Positions 43,199 through 52,580 of a stretch of DNA of 64,000 bases are shown here, piece after piece (within the stretch, counting starts at the first letter, position 1; the number at the start of each line of letters is the position of its first letter). The stretch comes from Streptomyces rhizosphaerihabitans (GTDB lineage: Bacteria > Actinomycetota > Actinomycetes > Streptomycetales > Streptomycetaceae), in assembly GCF_025399795.1 (NCBI RefSeq), contig NZ_JAODTZ010000003.1, positions 124,001 through 188,000 of the forward strand. The letters run 5' to 3'. Position numbers and translations under genes: made by a program. The notes under the pieces were generated by a model. It made no database searches. It was not told the DNA's origin and saw only the letters and a program-made list of their open reading frames with translations.

Positions 43199-44190
43199 CG
43201 AGCCCTCCGGTGCGACGCGGGGACGGCCGTGGTCTCCACGGTGCCGGACGCGACCTCCTCGCCGTTCTGCCGGAAGACGATCCGGAAGGTCTGGATCCCG
43301 TCGCTGTCGCGCTCGGGGACCGCGCTGACCGTGGTCGGCGCGTCGAGTTCGGCGAACTTGGCGAAGCCGAGGTCGAACCCGACCAGCGTGGTCCCGTCCG
43401 CGGGCCGGCCGAGGAGCCGGGCGCCGGCGAGCAGGGCGGCCTGCCGCGCCGCCTCGGTGAGCACCATGCCCGGCAGGTGGTCCTGCGCGTGGTCGAACAT
43501 GCTCGGGTTGTCGTTGGGGATCCGTACACCGGCGGAGATTCCCTCGCCGTCGGGCACAGGGTCGACGAGCAGGGCGTTGACCGGGTTCGCGCGCCCGAGG
43601 TCCTGGGGGGCGACCGTCGTCGGGACGGTCGCGACGTCGTCGGACGAGACGGGCGGGCTGCCGCGCCGCTTCGACCGGACGAAGGAGTACGTCCCCGAGG
43701 ACAGGTAGCCGACCGTCATGCGCGCCTCGCCCACCTCCTCGCCGAGGAGCAGGAAGCGCATCCCGTAGGTGACGGACCGGGCGGGCGCGGTCGCGCCGGC
43801 GGGCCGGTCGGTCGTGACCTCGACGGTCAGCTCCGCCGGGGCGCCGGAGTGCGCGGTGAACAGGCCGGGCAGCCGCATGGACCACGACTGCAGGACGAAC
43901 TTCGTGTCGTCGTCGACGCCGAGGTGCGTGTGCGCGCCGTACGTCTCGGCCTGCCGAGCGCACTCCAGGAGCAGGATCGGGTCGACGACCGTGTGACCGA
44001 GGTGGTCGGTGAAGTAGGCGTGCGAGGAAGGGAGTTGGGCGCCGGCGAGGAAGCGCTGCCCGTCCGCCGCCGAGGTGTCGGTGAGGAACACTTCCGACAG
44101 GGCACGGCGATGGAGGAGACGCCGGTCGACGGACCGGACGAACTCGAGTGCCCGGACACCGGACGCAAAGGTACTTGTGGACACCGTCAT
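43195..44190 (-). CDS. AfsA/ScbA-family butyrolactone synthase
   Basis: A 331-aa protein with two AfsA hotdog repeats. Repeat 1 contains HAYFTDHLGHTVVDPILL followed by LECARQ (Glu76). Repeat 2 contains NDNPSMFDHAQDHLPGMVL followed by TEAARQ (Glu246, Arg249). These align with Glu78, Glu240 and Arg243 that I recall as important in ScbA, so it looks active. AfsA joins a beta-ketoacyl-ACP to dihydroxyacetone phosphate. It is the first gene of a tightly overlapping minus-strand operon. No ArpA/ScbR-type receptor gene lies beside it, so it may serve a product pathway rather than only signalling. Confidence 0.87.
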   Translation of the reverse strand: MTVSTSTFASGVRALEFVRSVDRRLLHRRALSEVFLTDTSAADGQRFLAGAQLPSSHAYFTDHLGHTVVDPILLLECARQAETYGAHTHLGVDDDTKFVLQSWSMRLPGLFTAHSGAPAELTVEVTTDRPAGATAPARSVTYGMRFLLLGEEVGEARMTVGYLSSGTYSFVRSKRRGSPPVSSDDVATVPTTVAPQDLGRANPVNALLVDPVPDGEGISAGVRIPNDNPSMFDHAQDHLPGMVLTEAARQAALLAGARLLGRPADGTTLVGFDLGFAKFAELDAPTTVSAVPERDSDGIQTFRIVFRQNGEEVASGTVETTAVPASHRRAR

Positions 44191-44261
44191 CGGCGGCTAA
44201 CCCCCCTCCCGGGAGCGCGGCGCTGCTCGCACCGGTGCTCCCGGAATCTCGTAGTCGTGCA

Positions 44262-44319
44262 CCGCGGACCAACGCGTCCGCGGTTGACGATGACGAAATT
44301 AGCCACGCCGCCTTTCGTC
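44262..44319 (-). promoter_or_regulatory. Promoter/operator candidate of the afsA-like operon
   Basis: Two inverted repeats lie 70-130 bp before the AfsA-like start. The first is CCGCGGAC-N6-GTCCGCGG (44262-44283). The second is GACGAAA-N14-TTTCGTC (44292-44319), whose half-sites are 21 bp apart. Read on the minus strand, TAATTT within the second repeat could be a -10 element. The region is richer in A/T than its surroundings. Neither repeat clearly fits the ARE consensus I remember. Confidence 0.45.
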
Positions 44320-45125
44320 CCACTGTCGGAGCGTGTAAGGGGTCGGCCTGCCGCTGTCAGGGCAGGGACGGGCCGCTGAGCAGGTCGCCGACGGGGGGCC
44401 GCCGCGAGGATCGCTGAGAGGGCCACGGACAGGGCAGTCGAGAGGGCCGCTGCGAGGTCGTCGGCAGACCCGCCGGGGGTGGTCACCGAGAGGATCGCGG
44501 GCAGACCCGCCGCGGGGGCCGCTGAGAGGGGCACCGGCAGACCCGCCACGAGGGGCTCCCGAGGGCGTTCCGCGTGAGACCGGTGGTTCTCGCGGGCTTC
44601 GACGCGGGCGATCCGGTTTCTGGCCTCGCGGTTCACCGGGGACGGGGTGCGCTGACGGCCGTGGGCGGGCGCCATACGCATCCGAGCGATCTCCCGGATG
44701 CCGGCGGACGTCCACCCTCCCCGCAGCCGGGCGGGATGCCGACCGGCGGGAATCACAGGCGGAACGAGACTCCGACAGCCCTACGAATGGACCGGCGCCA
44801 CAAGATCGGGCTCGTACGGCCTCCCAGTACACCGTGAGCCGCTCCGGGGACGGCACCACGGGTGCGCGGCGGCGGACCCCTTCGGGAACGGCCCCCGGTG
44901 CGCCGCAAGCCGCTTCAGGGAGGGGGTGGGGCCGTTGACGGTGTGCTCCAGCCGAGGGACGGTCAGGCCGTACGGGTGACAACGGATTTGGCCGGGGCAC
45001 GGGCCTCCGGCGGGCCCTGACGATCATGAGACCGCGACCGGGCGAGGCGCCCACGGGGGCCCTCAACTCGCCTGACCAGTCAGGGAAGTTACTGGTCACA
45101 TCGATTCTGCACGCGTAGCGCGTAG
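44320..45125. other. Large intergenic gap with a 37-bp minisatellite
   Basis: About 800 bp without a supported gene. Near its left end GGCAGACCCGCC recurs at 44463, 44500 and 44536 within degenerate units of about 37 bp that also share GAGAGG-like parts. An open minus-strand frame spans most of the gap but is Arg/Pro/Ser-rich, lacks a ribosome-binding site and follows the repeats, so it is not called. This is the junction between the biosynthetic cluster and the tRNA genes. Confidence 0.5.
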
Positions 45126-45199
45126 TGGGGCGGGTGGGACTCGAACCCACGGCCGACGGATTATGAGTCCGCTGCTCTAACCGGCTGAGCTACCGCCCC
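45126..45199 (-). tRNA. tRNA with CAU anticodon (Ile2 or elongator Met)
   Basis: A 74-nt cloverleaf. The 5' acceptor GGGGCGG pairs with CCGCCCC before discriminator A. The anticodon stem-loop is GCGGA-CTCATAA-TCCGT and the T arm GTGGG-TTCGAGT-CCCAC. It is not the initiator, because the acceptor pairs fully at position 1. The choice between lysidine-modified Ile2 and elongator Met cannot be settled by eye. The CCA is not encoded. Confidence 0.9.
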
Positions 45200-45212
45200 G
45201 TTACGGCGCGCC

Positions 45213-45228
45213 GCGCACATTTGTGCGC
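45213..45228. terminator. Hairpin upstream of tRNA(CAU)
   Basis: GCGCAC-ATTT-GTGCGC forms a perfect 6-bp stem between the tRNA-Asn unit and the tRNA(CAU) gene. It may terminate read-through from the tRNA-Asn side. Confidence 0.4.
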
Positions 45229-45333
45229 GCCGTCTGCCGCAGCATAGCCGCTCATACGATCTCCTGCTCCGGATGGTCGGCATCGCGCGACCAGGACGAC
45301 TTCGGCATGCCCTGGGCGCTTCCTGCGGACATG

Positions 45334-45354
45334 AAAAAGGACCCCGAGGGGCCC
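45334..45354 (-). terminator. Intrinsic terminator of the tRNA-Asn pair
   Basis: On the minus strand, GGGCCCC and GGGGTCC pair in a 6-7 bp stem followed at once by TTTTT. It sits 11 bases past the 3' end of the second-transcribed tRNA-Asn, as expected for a terminator. Confidence 0.8.
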
Positions 45355-45364
45355 TCTTTCGTTG

Positions 45365-45437
45365 CTCTCCCGACTGGACTCGAACCAGTAACCTGCCGGT
45401 TAACAGCCGGCTGCTCTGCCAATTGAGCTACAGGAGA
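45365..45437 (-). tRNA. tRNA-Asn (GUU), copy transcribed second
   Basis: A 73-nt cloverleaf with anticodon GTT in the loop of GCCGG-CTGTTAA-CCGGC. The acceptor TCTCCTG pairs with CGGGAGA (one wobble), discriminator G. The body is identical to the neighbouring copy; only acceptor positions differ. Confidence 0.93.
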
Positions 45438-45442
45438 TCGAG

Positions 45443-45515
45443 CTCCCCCGACTGGACTCGAACCAGTAACCTGCCGGTTAACAGCCGGCTGCTCTGCCAA
45501 TTGAGCTACGGAGGA
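45443..45515 (-). tRNA. tRNA-Asn (GUU), copy transcribed first
   Basis: A 73-nt cloverleaf with anticodon GTT. The acceptor TCCTCCG pairs with CGGGGGA (one wobble), discriminator G. It is separated from the other tRNA-Asn by only five bases, so both come from one precursor. Confidence 0.93.
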
Positions 45516-45659
45516 TTGATCTTTGCATCGAACGCACCTACCTGGGTATTCGCCAGGAAGCGTGCGCCCGCTGCGACACATACATTAGCGCAAGCAGGGG
45601 GGTGCTCCGCCAATCGGTTCCCTCCGCACCGATGCCGACGCAAGGGAAGGGTGGCCGTC

Positions 45660-45965
45660 ATGCGCTACCGGCTCACGTTCGTCGCCGGACTGGCCCTGGG
45701 TTACGTGCTCGGCACGCGGGCCGGGCGCGAGCGCTACGAACAACTGAAGAAGTCCGCTCGTCAGGTCGCGCAGAACCCCGCGGTGCGCAACACCGCGGAG
45801 ACCGCGGCCCAGCAGGGCCGCGAGATCGCGGGCAAGGCGCTGCACACCGTGAGCGAGAAGGTGGGCGACCGCGTCCCCGTCTCGGTCACGGACCGGGTGC
45901 GTTCCCTGCGGGAGCGGAACGCGGGCGGCACCGGCGAGGACGACTGGGGCACCAGTAATACCTAG
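45660..45965 (+). CDS. YtxH-like small membrane-associated protein
   Basis: A 101-aa protein starting MRYRLTFVAGLALGYVLGTR: a short hydrophobic segment with a glycine-rich GYVLGTRAGR motif as in YtxH-domain proteins. A charged amphipathic helical region follows (ERYEQLKKSARQVAQNPAV). Family members are linked to stress but lack a known activity. AAGG lies about nine bases before the ATG; a GTG at 45651 is a poorer alternative. Confidence 0.7.
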   Translation: MRYRLTFVAGLALGYVLGTRAGRERYEQLKKSARQVAQNPAVRNTAETAAQQGREIAGKALHTVSEKVGDRVPVSVTDRVRSLRERNAGGTGEDDWGTSNT

Positions 45966-46039
45966 GGATCGCTGGGCGCGTCGGGTCCTGTGTGCCCGCC
46001 CGGCGCCGCCGAGCCCCGTCGTACGGCAGAATTTCCGCC

Positions 46040-47494
46040 ATGGGGATAGTCGCCGGGCTGGACAGTGCGCCCGATTTCACTCGTATCGTCGTCTGCGACA
46101 CCGACACGGGTGCCGTGCTGAGGCAGGGTTATGCGCCACATCCGATCGACGGCGGCGAGGGTGGCGGCCGTCCTTCCGACGTGGATCCGCAGGCCTGGCT
46201 GCTGTCCCTGGGCGAGGCCGCGGGAGGAGGGCTGCTCGAAGGCGTCCAGGCCATCGGCGTGTCCGCCCAGCAGAACGGCCTCGTCCCGCTGGACGCGCAG
46301 GGCAACACCGTGCGCCCGGCGATGGTCGGCGGTGACAAGCGGGCGCAGGTCGCGGCGGCCGATCTGATCGACGCGCTCGGCGGGCGCGAGGCCTGGGCGC
46401 AGGCGGTGGGCAGCGTCCCGCAGGCCGCGCAGCCGGTCACCAAGCTGCGCTGGCTGAACAAGACCGAGCCCGAGGCCGCGCGGCGCACCAGCATGCTGCT
46501 GCAGGCCCACGACTGGCTGGTGTGGCAGCTCCTCGGCCGGCCCGTGCGCAGGACCACGGACCGGGGCGGCGCCTCGGGGACCGGGTACTGGTCGGCGGCG
46601 ACCGGCGCGTACCGGCCGGATCTCATCGAACTGGCGCTCGGTCACCAGGCCGGGCTGCCGGACGTCCTCGGCCCCGCCGAGGCCGCGGGAACCACGCCCG
46701 AGGGACTGCTGATCTCCGCCGGGACCGGCGAGACCATGGCGGCGGCGTTCGGGCTCGGGATCGGGCTCGGCGACGCGGTGGTGTCGCTGGGCGCCTCCGG
46801 CTCCGTGATGGCCGTCCACCCCGAGGCGCTGGTGGACTCCACCGGCATGATCACCTCCCTGGCGGACGCGACCGGCATGCACCTTCCGGTCGTCACCACG
46901 CTCAACGCCGTACGGGCCCTGCGCGGGGCCGCCGAGCTCCTCGGCGTGTCCGACCTGGAAATACTGTCCGACCTGGCGATGAAGTCGACGCCGGGCTCCC
47001 ACGGGCTCGTCCTGCTGCCGTACCTGGAGGGCGAACGCACCCCGAACCTGCCGCACACGGCGGGCACGCTGGCCGGTCTGCGCCGGGAGTCGATGCGGCC
47101 CGAGCACATGGCGCGAGCAGCCTTCGAGGGGATGCTGTGCGGGCTCGCGGACGCGCTGGACGTGCTGCGCGGCCGGGGTGTCGACGTACGCCGGATCTTC
47201 CTGCTCGGCCAGGCCGCCGAGCTGCCCGCCGTCCAGGCCGTGGCACCCGCGCTGTTCGGCGCGCAGGTCGTCGTGCCGCAGCCCGCGGACTACGCGGCGC
47301 TCGGCGCGGCCCGTCAGGCGGCGTGGGCCCTCGGCGCCTCGCAGGGCACCCTCGACCCGCGGACCCCGCCCGCCTGGCAGGGTCCGGTCGCCCAGGTGCT
47401 GGAGCCGGGTGACGAACTCGCCGTGGGACAGGCCGTACGACAGCAGTACGTGTCCGTACGCGAACAGACGCATCCGGGGGCGTTCCGGTCGTAA
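46040..47494 (+). CDS. FGGY-family carbohydrate kinase (xylulokinase-like), atypical active site
   Basis: A 484-aa two-domain sugar-kinase-fold protein resembling XylB: SAQQNGLVPLD, TDRGGASGTGYW, LLPYLEGERTPN and a C-terminal IFLLGQAAELPAVQ. Two active-site motifs are altered. The N-terminal phosphate loop reads GLDSAPDFTR instead of GIDLGTSGVK, and the catalytic-base motif GGGDNAAG reads AGTGETMAA, with Glu for Asp. It may be a weak or repurposed kinase. No xylose isomerase or sugar transporter genes lie nearby. The start is the ATG at 46040. Confidence 0.78.
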   Translation: MGIVAGLDSAPDFTRIVVCDTDTGAVLRQGYAPHPIDGGEGGGRPSDVDPQAWLLSLGEAAGGGLLEGVQAIGVSAQQNGLVPLDAQGNTVRPAMVGGDKRAQVAAADLIDALGGREAWAQAVGSVPQAAQPVTKLRWLNKTEPEAARRTSMLLQAHDWLVWQLLGRPVRRTTDRGGASGTGYWSAATGAYRPDLIELALGHQAGLPDVLGPAEAAGTTPEGLLISAGTGETMAAAFGLGIGLGDAVVSLGASGSVMAVHPEALVDSTGMITSLADATGMHLPVVTTLNAVRALRGAAELLGVSDLEILSDLAMKSTPGSHGLVLLPYLEGERTPNLPHTAGTLAGLRRESMRPEHMARAAFEGMLCGLADALDVLRGRGVDVRRIFLLGQAAELPAVQAVAPALFGAQVVVPQPADYAALGAARQAAWALGASQGTLDPRTPPAWQGPVAQVLEPGDELAVGQAVRQQYVSVREQTHPGAFRS

Positions 47495-47500
47495 CCCTTC

Positions 47501-47540
47501 CGCGGGCGTACGTCCGAAGGCGGAGGCGGGCTCCTTTTTT
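47501..47540 (+). terminator. Terminator-like structure with T6 tract
   Basis: After the kinase stop, a CCTTC...GAAGG pairing (47498-47517 region) is followed by GGAG-GCGGG-CTCC and then TTTTTT (47535-47540). A T-tract is uncommon in this genome and supports termination before the ABC genes. Confidence 0.6.
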
Positions 47541-47656
47541 GGACCGCACTTGGGTTAATCGGTTGAGGTAACGCGGGTGGAGTGTCCGACGATAGGGGGT
47601 GGTGCACCACCCAACCCCCCGATCACCCTGCCGTCGACGATTCCGAGAGACCCCGC

Positions 47657-49390
47657 GTGCTCATACGACTCCTGCGGACCCACCTCAGTCCGTACAAGAA
47701 ACCCATCGCCCTGCTGGTGCTGCTGCAGTTCCTGCAGACCTGCGCCACGCTCTACCTGCCCACCCTCAACGCGCACATCATCGACAACGGTGTCGTGAAG
47801 GGTGACACGGGCTACATCCTGACCTTCGGCGCCCTGATGATCGGCATCTCGCTGACCCAGGTCGTCTGCAACATCGGGGCCGTCTACTACGGCGCCCGTA
47901 CGGCGTCCGCGGTCGGCCGGGACATCCGGGGCGCCGTCTTCGACCGCGTCCAGTCCTTCTCGGCACGTGAGATGGGCCACTTCGGCGCGCCGTCGCTGAT
48001 CACCCGCACCACCAATGACGTCCAGCAGGTGCAGATGCTCGCCCTGATGACGTTCACCCTGCTGGTGTCGGCGCCGATCATGTGTGTGGGCGGCATCATC
48101 CTGGCCCTCGGCCTGGACGTGCCGCTGTCCGCGGTGCTCGTCGCCGTGGTGCCGACCCTCGGTATCTGCGTGACGCTCATCGTGCGCCGGCTCCGCCCGC
48201 TGTTCCGCACCATGCAGGTGCGCCTGGACACCGTGAACCGGGTGCTGCGCGAGCAGATCACCGGCAACCGCGTGATCCGCGCGTTCGTGCGCGACGGCTA
48301 CGAGAAGGAGCGCTTCAAGGGCGCCAACACCGACCTCACCGAGACGTCGCTGGCCACCGGCCGGATGCTGGCCCTGATGTTCCCGATCGTCATGACGGTG
48401 GTGAACCTGTCGTCCATCGCGGTCGTCTGGTTCGGCGCCCACCGCATCGACAGCGGCGAGATGCAGATCGGTGACCTGACCGCGTTCCTGGCCTACCTGA
48501 TGCAGATCGTGATGTCCGTGATGATGGCCACCTTCATGTTCATGATGGTGCCGCGCGCGGAGGTCTGCGCCGAGCGCATCCAGGAGGTCCTGGCCACCGA
48601 GAGCAGCGTGGTCCCGCCCGTCGCACCCGTCCTGGAGCTGCGCCGGCACGGCCACCTGGAGATCCGCGAGGCCGGGTTCCGCTACCCGGGCGCCGAGGAG
48701 CCGGTCCTGAAGTCCGTCGACCTGGTCGCGCGCCCCGGTGAGGTGACCGCGGTCATCGGGTCGACCGGCAGCGGGAAGTCGACGCTGCTCGGCATGATTC
48801 CCCGCCTGTTCGACGCCACCGACGGGCAGGTGCTCGTCGACGGCGTGGACGTCGCGACCATCGAGCCGAAGCTGCTGGCCAGGACGGTCGGACTGGTCCC
48901 GCAGAAGCCGTACCTGTTCGCGGGGACCGTCGCCACGAACCTGCGGTACGGCAACCCGGAGGCGACCGACGAGGAGCTGTGGCACGCGCTGGAGGTGGCG
49001 CAGGCCAAGGGCTTCGTCGAACAGCTGGAGAACGGTCTCGACTCGCCGATCGCGCAGGGCGGCACGAACGTGTCCGGCGGCCAGCGTCAGCGCCTGGCCA
49101 TCGCGCGCACCCTCGTGCAGCGCCCCGAGATCTATCTCTTCGACGACTCCTTCTCCGCCCTCGACTACGCGACCGACGCGGCGCTGCGCGCGGCCCTCAC
49201 CGCGGAGACCGCGGAGGCCACCGTGGTGATCGTCGCCCAGCGGGTGTCGACCATCAGGGAGGCCGACCGGATCGTGGTCCTCGACGAGGGCCGGGTCGTC
49301 GGCAGCGGACGGCATCACGAGCTGATGGCGGACAACGAGACCTACCGGGAGATCGTGCTCTCCCAGCTGACGGAAGCGGAGGCCGCCTGA
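47657..49390 (+). CDS. ABC exporter subunit with degenerate Walker B (heterodimer half 1)
   Basis: A 577-aa half-transporter with six membrane segments and an NBD. Walker A is GSTGSGKST, the signature is the canonical VSGGQRQR, and Walker B is IYLFDDSFSALD with Asp in place of the catalytic Glu. The GTG at 47657 (MLIRLLRTHLSPYKKP) is preferred because homology starts there; a GTG at 47582 would add 25 non-membrane residues. Its stop overlaps the next start (TGATG). The MDR-like sequence suggests lipid or drug export; the substrate is unknown. Confidence 0.87.
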   Translation: MLIRLLRTHLSPYKKPIALLVLLQFLQTCATLYLPTLNAHIIDNGVVKGDTGYILTFGALMIGISLTQVVCNIGAVYYGARTASAVGRDIRGAVFDRVQSFSAREMGHFGAPSLITRTTNDVQQVQMLALMTFTLLVSAPIMCVGGIILALGLDVPLSAVLVAVVPTLGICVTLIVRRLRPLFRTMQVRLDTVNRVLREQITGNRVIRAFVRDGYEKERFKGANTDLTETSLATGRMLALMFPIVMTVVNLSSIAVVWFGAHRIDSGEMQIGDLTAFLAYLMQIVMSVMMATFMFMMVPRAEVCAERIQEVLATESSVVPPVAPVLELRRHGHLEIREAGFRYPGAEEPVLKSVDLVARPGEVTAVIGSTGSGKSTLLGMIPRLFDATDGQVLVDGVDVATIEPKLLARTVGLVPQKPYLFAGTVATNLRYGNPEATDEELWHALEVAQAKGFVEQLENGLDSPIAQGGTNVSGGQRQRLAIARTLVQRPEIYLFDDSFSALDYATDAALRAALTAETAEATVVIVAQRVSTIREADRIVVLDEGRVVGSGRHHELMADNETYREIVLSQLTEAEAA

Positions 49391-51318
49391 TGGCCGGGCC
49401 TATGGGGCGCATGATGGCCGGGACCGGCCCTGACCAGCGCTCGATGGATTTCAAGGTGTCGGGCCGACGGCTCCTCACCCAGTTCAAGCCCGAGCGCGCC
49501 ACGCTGTACGTGATGCTGGTCACGGTCGTGCTGAGCGTGGGGCTCTCGGTGGTCGGCCCGAAGATCCTCGGCAGGGCCACCGACCTGGTCTTCTCGGGGA
49601 TCGTCGGACGCCAGATGCCGGCCGGGGCCACCAAGGCCCAGGCCCTGGACTCACTGCGCGCGCACGGCAAGGGCGCCGTCGCCGACATGCTCTCGGGGAC
49701 GGAGTTCACCCCCGGCCAGGGCATCGACTTCACCGCCGTCGGGCACATCCTGCTGCTCGCGCTGTGCACGTTCCTGCTGGCCGGCCTGCTGATGGCGGTG
49801 GCGACGCGACTGGTGAACCGGTCCGTCAACAGGACCGTCTACCGCATGCGCGAGGACCTGCAGGCGAAGCTGTCGCGGCTGCCGCTGTCGTACTTCGACA
49901 AGCGCCAGCGCGGTGAGGTCCTCAGCCGCGCGACGAACGACATGGACAACATCCAGCAGACCCTCCAGCAGTCGATGGGCCAGCTCGTCAACTCGCTGCT
50001 GACCATCGTGGGTGTGCTCGCGATGATGTTCTGGGTGTCGCCGCTGCTCGCGCTCGTCGCGCTGGTCACGGTGCCGCTGTCGTTCGTCGTGGCCACCCGG
50101 GTCGGCAAGCGCTCGCAGCCGCACTTCGTGCAGCAGTGGCGCACCACCGGCAAGCTCAACGCCCACATCGAGGAGATGTACACCGGCCACAACCTGGTGA
50201 AGGTGTTCGGGCGGGCGGACGAGTCGGCGGCCCTGTTCGCCGAGCAGAACGACAAGCTGTACGAGGCCGGGTTCAAGGCGCAGTTCAACAGCGGTGTCAT
50301 GCAGCCGCTGATGATGTTCGTGTCGAACCTGAACTATGTGCTGGTGGCCGTCGTCGGCGGTCTGCGGGTGGCCTCGGGCTCGCTGTCGATCGGTGACGTG
50401 CAGGCCTTCATCCAGTACTCCCGCCAGTTCTCGATGCCGCTGACGCAGGTCGCGTCGATGGCGAACCTGGTGCAGTCGGGTGTCGCGTCGGCTGAGCGGG
50501 TCTTCGAGATCCTCGACGCGGACGAGCAGGAGGCGGACCCGGCGGAGTCGGCCCGTCCCGAGGAACTGCGCGGGCGCGTGGCGCTGGAGAACGTCTCCTT
50601 CCGGTACGACCCGGAGAAGCCGCTCATCGAGGACCTCTCGCTGAAGGTGGAGCCGGGCCAGACGGTGGCCATCGTCGGCCCGACCGGCGCCGGCAAGACG
50701 ACGCTGGTGAACCTGCTCATGCGGTTCTACGACGTCACGGGCGGCCGGATCACCCTCGACGGGGTCGATGTGGCGTCCATGTCGCGGGACGAGCTGAGGT
50801 CCGGGATAGGGATGGTGCTCCAGGACACGTGGCTGTTCGGGGGCACGATCGCCGACAACATCGCGTACGGGGCCTCGCGGGACGTCACGCGCGGGGAGAT
50901 CGAGGAGGCGGCGCGCGCGGCGCACGCCGACCGGTTCATCCGCACGCTGCCCGAGGGCTACGACACGGTGATCGACGACGAGGGATCGGGGGTCAGCGCG
51001 GGCGAGAAGCAGCTGATCACGATCGCCCGCGCGTTCCTGTCGGATCCGGTGATCCTGGTGCTCGACGAGGCGACCAGCTCCGTGGACACCAGGACCGAGG
51101 TGCTGATCCAGAAGGCGATGGCCAAGCTGGCGCACGGCCGGACGTCGTTCGTGATCGCCCACCGTCTGTCGACGATCCGGGACGCGGACACCATCCTCGT
51201 GATGGAGGACGGGTCCATCGTGGAGCAGGGCGCCCACGCGGAACTGCTGGAGTCCGACGGCGCCTACGCCCGCCTGTACCAGGCCCAGTTCGCCCAGGCG
51301 GTCGCCGAGGTCGACTGA
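49390..51318 (+). CDS. ABC exporter subunit with altered signature (heterodimer half 2)
   Basis: A 642-aa half-transporter with a Met/Gly-rich N terminus and a roughly 60-residue insert between the first two membrane segments. Walker A is GPTGAGKTT and Walker B is canonical (VILVLDEATSSVD), but the signature reads VSAGEKQ instead of LSGGQ. With the DD Walker B of its partner this predicts one intact and one degenerate ATP site, as in TM287/288-type exporters. The two genes overlap by one base. Confidence 0.9.
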   Translation: MAGPMGRMMAGTGPDQRSMDFKVSGRRLLTQFKPERATLYVMLVTVVLSVGLSVVGPKILGRATDLVFSGIVGRQMPAGATKAQALDSLRAHGKGAVADMLSGTEFTPGQGIDFTAVGHILLLALCTFLLAGLLMAVATRLVNRSVNRTVYRMREDLQAKLSRLPLSYFDKRQRGEVLSRATNDMDNIQQTLQQSMGQLVNSLLTIVGVLAMMFWVSPLLALVALVTVPLSFVVATRVGKRSQPHFVQQWRTTGKLNAHIEEMYTGHNLVKVFGRADESAALFAEQNDKLYEAGFKAQFNSGVMQPLMMFVSNLNYVLVAVVGGLRVASGSLSIGDVQAFIQYSRQFSMPLTQVASMANLVQSGVASAERVFEILDADEQEADPAESARPEELRGRVALENVSFRYDPEKPLIEDLSLKVEPGQTVAIVGPTGAGKTTLVNLLMRFYDVTGGRITLDGVDVASMSRDELRSGIGMVLQDTWLFGGTIADNIAYGASRDVTRGEIEEAARAAHADRFIRTLPEGYDTVIDDEGSGVSAGEKQLITIARAFLSDPVILVLDEATSSVDTRTEVLIQKAMAKLAHGRTSFVIAHRLSTIRDADTILVMEDGSIVEQGAHAELLESDGAYARLYQAQFAQAVAEVD

Positions 51319-51386
51319 CCCACCTCGTCCCGCTGAGGTGACCACCTCCTGGACCCCCGCTGGAAATCACCCTTCCGGCGAGAAAA

Positions 51387-51437
51387 TCAGCCCCTCCGGC
51401 GTTTGAGGAGCGGGGGTCCGGGGACAGCGCCCCCGGG
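51387..51437. repeat. Streptomyces intergenic repeat / terminator
   Basis: CCCCTCCGGCGTTTGAGGAG and the following CGGGGGTCCGGGG are familiar to me as a dispersed intergenic element of Streptomyces genomes. CTCC/GGAG and CCC/GGG arms form a hairpin between the convergent ABC and sigma-factor genes, so it probably serves as a bidirectional terminator. Confidence 0.65.

Positions 51438-52580
<1,143 letters not shown>

Noticed and set aside
44299..45150. 283-residue minus-strand frame in the large gap beside the tRNA genes
   Set aside because: Arg/Pro/Ser-rich, driven by the 37-bp repeats, without a ribosome-binding site, and it runs into the tRNA gene.
45126..45515. tRNA genes as an integration site of an integrative element
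   Set aside because: No integrase, no excisionase and no duplicated tRNA 3' end were found in the 26 kb block.
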